Positions 60,717-64,000 of a DNA stretch of 64,000 nt are shown here, in pieces. The stretch is from Pristimantibacillus sp052113225 (lineage in GTDB: Bacteria; Bacillota; Bacilli; Paenibacillales; Paenibacillaceae): contig NZ_JBFRCT010000003.1 in NCBI RefSeq assembly GCF_052113225.1, forward strand, positions 310,001 to 374,000. The letters are read 5' to 3'. Below the pieces are notes generated by a model. The model was given only the letters and a program-made list of their open reading frames with translations, ran no database searches and was not told where the DNA came from. Within the stretch, counting starts at the first letter, position 1. Every line of letters starts with the position of its first letter. A program made the translations under genes and the position numbers.

Positions 60717-62147
60717 ATGGCTGCAAAAATTATACGTAATGGCACAATAGTTACAGCGGCGGACACGTATCAGGCGGATGTGTTGATCGACAATGGTATT
60801 ATTCAGCAGATCGGCCTTGGACTCACAGCTGATGGAGCAGAGATTGTGGATGCAGCTGGGAAATATGTTTTCCCAGGCGGCGTAGATCCGCATACCCATC
60901 TGGATATGCCGTTCGGCGGTACAGTGACAGCAGATGATTTCGAGACGGGGACTCGAGCTGCGGCGTTTGGCGGGACAACAACCGTAATCGATTTTTGCTT
61001 GACGGATAAAGGGAAGCCGCTGAGCGAATCACTTCAGAAGTGGCATGCCAAGGCGGAGGGCAAAGCAGTTATCGACTACAGCTTTCATCTGATGATCAGT
61101 GAGATTAATGATGCAGTGCTGGCGGAGCTTCCCTCTATCGTGAAGGATCAGGGGATTACTTCGTTTAAGGTGTTTATGGCTTATAAAAATGTGTTCCAAG
61201 CGGATGACGGTACGTTGTACCGGACGATGCTGTCAGCCAAGGAGCTTGGCGCGATGGTCATGGTGCATGCCGAGAACGGCGATGTCATCGAGTTTTTGGT
61301 AGAAAAAGCTTTATCGGAAGGGAACACCGATCCGATCTACCATGCGTTGACCCGTCCTTCGGCCATTGAAGGAGAAGCAACGGCACGTGCTGCTGCTCTT
61401 GCAGAGTTGACTGGCGCCCGGCTTTACGTTGTACACGTCACCTGCGCAGAAGCGGTGAAAGCGATCAGCGAGGCGAGAACCCGTGGCGTGGATGTATGGG
61501 GCGAGACCTGCCCGCAATATTTGATGCTGGATCAGTCGTACCTGGCATTGCCGGATTTTGAAGGAGCCAAGTATGTATGGTCACCTCCGCTGCGCGAGAA
61601 GAAGCATCAGGATGTGCTCTGGAATGCGCTTATTACCGGCCAGCTGCAGACTCTTGGCTCCGATCAATGTTCCTTCAACTTCAAGGGACAAAAGGATCTT
61701 GGCCTCGGCGATTTCAGCAAAATTCCAAATGGCGGACCGGTCATAGAGGATCGATTTTCGATTCTTTATTCGGAGGGCGTATCCAAGGGCCGCCTAACCC
61801 TTAATCAGTTCGTGGATATCGTCGCGACTCGTAATGCGAAGCTGTTTGGACTATTCCCGCGCAAAGGAACGATTGCGGTTGGCAGTGACGCGGATCTTGT
61901 TATTTTTGACCCAAGTGTGGAAAGAACAATCTCTGCGGAAACTCATCATATGAACGTGGATTACAACCCGTTTGAAGGGATTCAAATAAGCGGGGTGCCG
62001 GAAAGCGTGCTGTCACGCGGCGAATTTGTCATTAAGGATCAGACGTATGTTGGGCATGCGGGGACGGGGCAGTTTCTGAAACGGTTGACGTATAAGCAGA
62101 CCAATTCAATCGGTACTGGTGCGAAAGAAACGGTAGAGCAGCTGTAG
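60717..62147 (+). CDS. hydA: dihydropyrimidinase (D-hydantoinase)
   Basis: 476 residues, amidohydrolase family. Metal ligands His59 and His61 (GVDPHTHLD), the carbamylated Lys151 (TSFKVFMAYKN), His in VMVHAENGD and VHVTC, and Asp in LGSDQCSFNF. It opens dihydrouracil or dihydrothymine to N-carbamoyl-beta-alanine or its methyl form. The start is four nt from the preA stop. Step two of the pathway, between PreTA and the ureidopropionases. Confidence 0.96.
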   Translation: MAAKIIRNGTIVTAADTYQADVLIDNGIIQQIGLGLTADGAEIVDAAGKYVFPGGVDPHTHLDMPFGGTVTADDFETGTRAAAFGGTTTVIDFCLTDKGKPLSESLQKWHAKAEGKAVIDYSFHLMISEINDAVLAELPSIVKDQGITSFKVFMAYKNVFQADDGTLYRTMLSAKELGAMVMVHAENGDVIEFLVEKALSEGNTDPIYHALTRPSAIEGEATARAAALAELTGARLYVVHVTCAEAVKAISEARTRGVDVWGETCPQYLMLDQSYLALPDFEGAKYVWSPPLREKKHQDVLWNALITGQLQTLGSDQCSFNFKGQKDLGLGDFSKIPNGGPVIEDRFSILYSEGVSKGRLTLNQFVDIVATRNAKLFGLFPRKGTIAVGSDADLVIFDPSVERTISAETHHMNVDYNPFEGIQISGVPESVLSRGEFVIKDQTYVGHAGTGQFLKRLTYKQTNSIGTGAKETVEQL

Positions 62148-62173
62148 AAACCATTCCATGGAGGTGCACGCTT

Positions 62174-62404
62174 ATGTCCGCTTACCAAGAGTTTATGGAA
62201 GAGAAAGAACGGCTGGATGCTTATATCAGCAGGCAGTTCAGGATTCATAGCGTGGTCGAGAACTTAAGCGGAGCTACCATTGAGCTTGTACATCCCGGCG
62301 GGGAGAGTGCTGTCCTGCAGCTGCTCTCCGCAGATGCTCGAAAATATATGTCCAATCTGGTGGTAAAGCAGCTCACTTCATCAGGCTGGAATGACGCTGG
62401 ATAA
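62174..62404 (+). CDS. small unknown protein of the pyrimidine cluster
   Basis: 76 residues. ATG 62174 has TGGAGGTGC at ideal spacing and follows hydA by 26 nt, so it is likely a real gene at the end of the operon. Sequence has a helical N-terminus (QEFMEEKERLDAYISRQF), a short beta region (VVENLSGATIELVHPGGES) and a helical C-terminus. No signal, no Cys, no known domain recognised. Possibly a subunit or assembly factor of a pathway enzyme; this is speculation from position only. Confidence 0.7.
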   Translation: MSAYQEFMEEKERLDAYISRQFRIHSVVENLSGATIELVHPGGESAVLQLLSADARKYMSNLVVKQLTSSGWNDAG

Positions 62405-62409
62405 CGGAG

Positions 62410-64000
62410 CTACTGAATGGCTCCATGGGTATATTCGTAAGCATTGAGTGCAAGCTCAATGGCCAGCCTTTTGTCCGCGACAAGGAAGTCTTCTCCAAGC
62501 AGCGCAGCTATTTTCTCCAGCCGGTGGTAAAGGGTCTGCCTGACAATAAACAGCTCCCGGGCAGCATCCTGTTTGGAGCCGGACAGGGCTAGGAATACTT
62601 TGAGCGTCTTGAGGAGCTGTCCATTTTTCTCCTGATCGTATCGTGTTAATGGTCCGATGTATTCCTCAATAAGAGCGGGAAGCATGCCGGTCTTCTTCAG
62701 ACCTGAGATGACCCGGTACGTATGCAAATCGTTGAAAAAAGGCGAGCTTAAGGGGCCAATATCCGTCTGAATGGCGACTGTTTCTTGTGCAGATTCGTAG
62801 CCCTCCGGTGCGCGGGAGAGGTCGGTCAAATATTTACCGATGCCAAGTGTGCCGGAGAAAACGGCGGTATCTGGATTATGCTCTGTTCTTCGCAGGCGTT
62901 CGACAGCCCGGAGCAGCCGCTCCTTCCACTTGAACTGCTTCATCTGGTCAATCAGAACAAAGACGATATGGTCATGCTGGGCGGCGGGAAGCAGGAGATA
63001 GCCTTCGCCTTCGAAGATGGCGCGGGCGACCATATTTTTTTGCATAAGCAGCTCTTCACCATCTTTCCATTCCGCCAGCTTGACGTTTAATCGAAACACG
63101 CAGACGGTAAGGCCATACAGCTTGGCAGCCGGCTTAATGGAGCTGATATACTCCCGTACCTCTTTGTCCGCATGCTTGCCGCTCAGCCAATCCGTTACCC
63201 ACATTTCGTCCTTGTAGCGCCGTCTCTCTTCCATATACTTGGTGCGCATCATCTCTTGAGCGATGGCAGTAGCACAGCGGTCGAGAGCTAGTATCTGGAA
63301 TTCACTCAGTTCCTGCTCAGACTGCAGCAGCAGATCGGCAAACAGGTGATCAAGGGCAAGAATGGGACGATGGGCGAGACCACGTTTTAGGACAGGTGTA
63401 GCGAACATTTCGCCGTAAATCCACTGCTCGTAGAAAGCATCTGCTTTGGCACGTGGCATATGAGGCATAAACTCAGCTTCAGCGTTAAGAGGGAAGAAGG
63501 CGACTTGGGCGCCGGTCGTGTGGTGGAGAAGCTTGAGCAGCGGCATAATGCCTTTTCCTGAGAGCAGGAGCTGGTTCAGCTTGGTTGAAAGTGCCTCTAG
63601 TTCATAGACCATACGGTGATGCTGATGAATGAAGTAAGCGTGCAGGTCTTGGGTAATGTCGATATAACGAACCTCCTCGTGGAAAAAAAGGAGAGGAAAG
63701 TTCTCGCGTTTAGCCAGCTCGATCATGGTGTCGGATGGCTTTTTGGTGTAGGTGCCAAGCTCGATGCAGAGGCCGGATGCACCGGAGTCAATGAGCTGCT
63801 GCAGGAAGGATAGACTTAGCTCTTCGTCATCATGCCAGCCTATGCCGGTGGATAAGATCAGCTCATTACCGCTTAGAAGCTTGCCAACCTGGGTAACTTC
63901 CATTATGTGGACCCAGCGAACGGTTCGATTCAGTGCTTCTTCACTGGCGATTGTTTCAGCCTTTTGAAACAGCGGGCGCTGCAGGATGTCTCTAACGGTT
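62410..64000 (-). CDS. PucR-family transcriptional regulator (5' end beyond window)
   Basis: About 530 residues are visible; the frame is open to the right edge (TVRDILQRPLFQ is the typical PucR start, so only a few residues are missing). N-terminal PucR domain (RTVRWVHIMEVTQVGKLLSG), a GGDEF-like middle region, and a C-terminal HTH_30 (FLALSGSKQDAARELFIVRQ, TLYHRLEKIA). Members control purine and pyrimidine catabolism. It converges with the pyd operon and probably activates it. An internal ATG at 63903 is unlikely to be the start, because the conserved domain continues upstream. Confidence 0.9.
   Translation of the reverse strand, partial: TVRDILQRPLFQKAETIASEEALNRTVRWVHIMEVTQVGKLLSGNELILSTGIGWHDDEELSLSFLQQLIDSGASGLCIELGTYTKKPSDTMIELAKRENFPLLFFHEEVRYIDITQDLHAYFIHQHHRMVYELEALSTKLNQLLLSGKGIMPLLKLLHHTTGAQVAFFPLNAEAEFMPHMPRAKADAFYEQWIYGEMFATPVLKRGLAHRPILALDHLFADLLLQSEQELSEFQILALDRCATAIAQEMMRTKYMEERRRYKDEMWVTDWLSGKHADKEVREYISSIKPAAKLYGLTVCVFRLNVKLAEWKDGEELLMQKNMVARAIFEGEGYLLLPAAQHDHIVFVLIDQMKQFKWKERLLRAVERLRRTEHNPDTAVFSGTLGIGKYLTDLSRAPEGYESAQETVAIQTDIGPLSSPFFNDLHTYRVISGLKKTGMLPALIEEYIGPLTRYDQEKNGQLLKTLKVFLALSGSKQDAARELFIVRQTLYHRLEKIAALLGEDFLVADKRLAIELALNAYEYTHGAIQ

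Overview
The window looks like a chromosomal segment of a Paenibacillus-type Firmicute. The inference rests on two large SLH-anchored surface proteins, a YesN/YesM-type AraC response regulator and sensor kinase next to a sugar ABC transporter, GH53/GH51/GH2 glycosidases, a YhbH sporulation protein, YhaM, strong AGGAGG ribosome binding sites, moderate GC content, and many intergenic palindromic repeats. One undetermined base (n at 31280) and an in-frame stop in trpB point to a draft-quality sequence. I saw no rRNA, tRNA, CRISPR array, transposase, integrase or phage module.

Layout. 1-8990: carbohydrate region with the C-terminal part of a DUF3502 solute-binding protein, an SLH-anchored endo-beta-1,4-galactanase (GH53), a TauE/SafE exporter, a diguanylate cyclase, a GH51 alpha-L-arabinofuranosidase and an ArsR-type regulator. 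8794-9487 is a repeat-dense spacer. 9488-13612: odhB and odhA of the 2-oxoglutarate dehydrogenase complex. 13983-17973: TIM-barrel isomerase, Gfo/Idh/MocA dehydrogenase, MFS transporter and a small SLH protein. 18096-22501: yhaM, an HNH protein, glsA, an orphan MetQ-like lipoprotein and a small lipoprotein. 23003-25887: M20 dipeptidase and a trpB interrupted by a stop codon. 26079-27143: an HTH domain fused to a degenerate F1-ATPase beta-like domain. 27555-39071: GNAT enzymes, a TPR protein, a cadherin-like SLH protein, an FAD oxidase, a GT39-type membrane protein, small unknown proteins and yhbH. 39334-49298: response regulator, sensor kinase, sugar ABC transporter and GH2 beta-galactosidase, comparable to the B. 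subtilis gan system. 49420-51528: TPP riboswitch and thiC. 51807-64000: ABC transporter of the ThiXYZ/NMT1 type, two candidate beta-ureidopropionases, preT, preA, hydA, a small unknown protein and a divergent PucR regulator, together a reductive pyrimidine-degradation locus.

How the parts fit. The surface galactanase would cut galactan. The ABC importer would take up galacto-oligosaccharides for the cytoplasmic GH2 enzyme, with GH51 trimming arabinose side chains. The pyd cluster would take a pyrimidine (uracil or thymine) through dihydropyrimidine and N-carbamoyl-beta-amino acid to a beta-amino acid, ammonia and CO2.

Most interesting signals. (1) A leader element of two hairpins per unit of about 68 nt occurs 4x, 3x, 4x and 1x directly in front of the SD of four unrelated genes (dipeptidase, lacZ, preA, response regulator), with compensatory stem changes. 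(2) The HTH/F1-beta-like fusion protein with a destroyed P-loop. (3) A family of 120-230 bp imperfect palindromes, several lying between a stop codon and its terminator. (4) Four 25-bp palindromes at regular spacing. (5) An isolated in-frame TAG in trpB.
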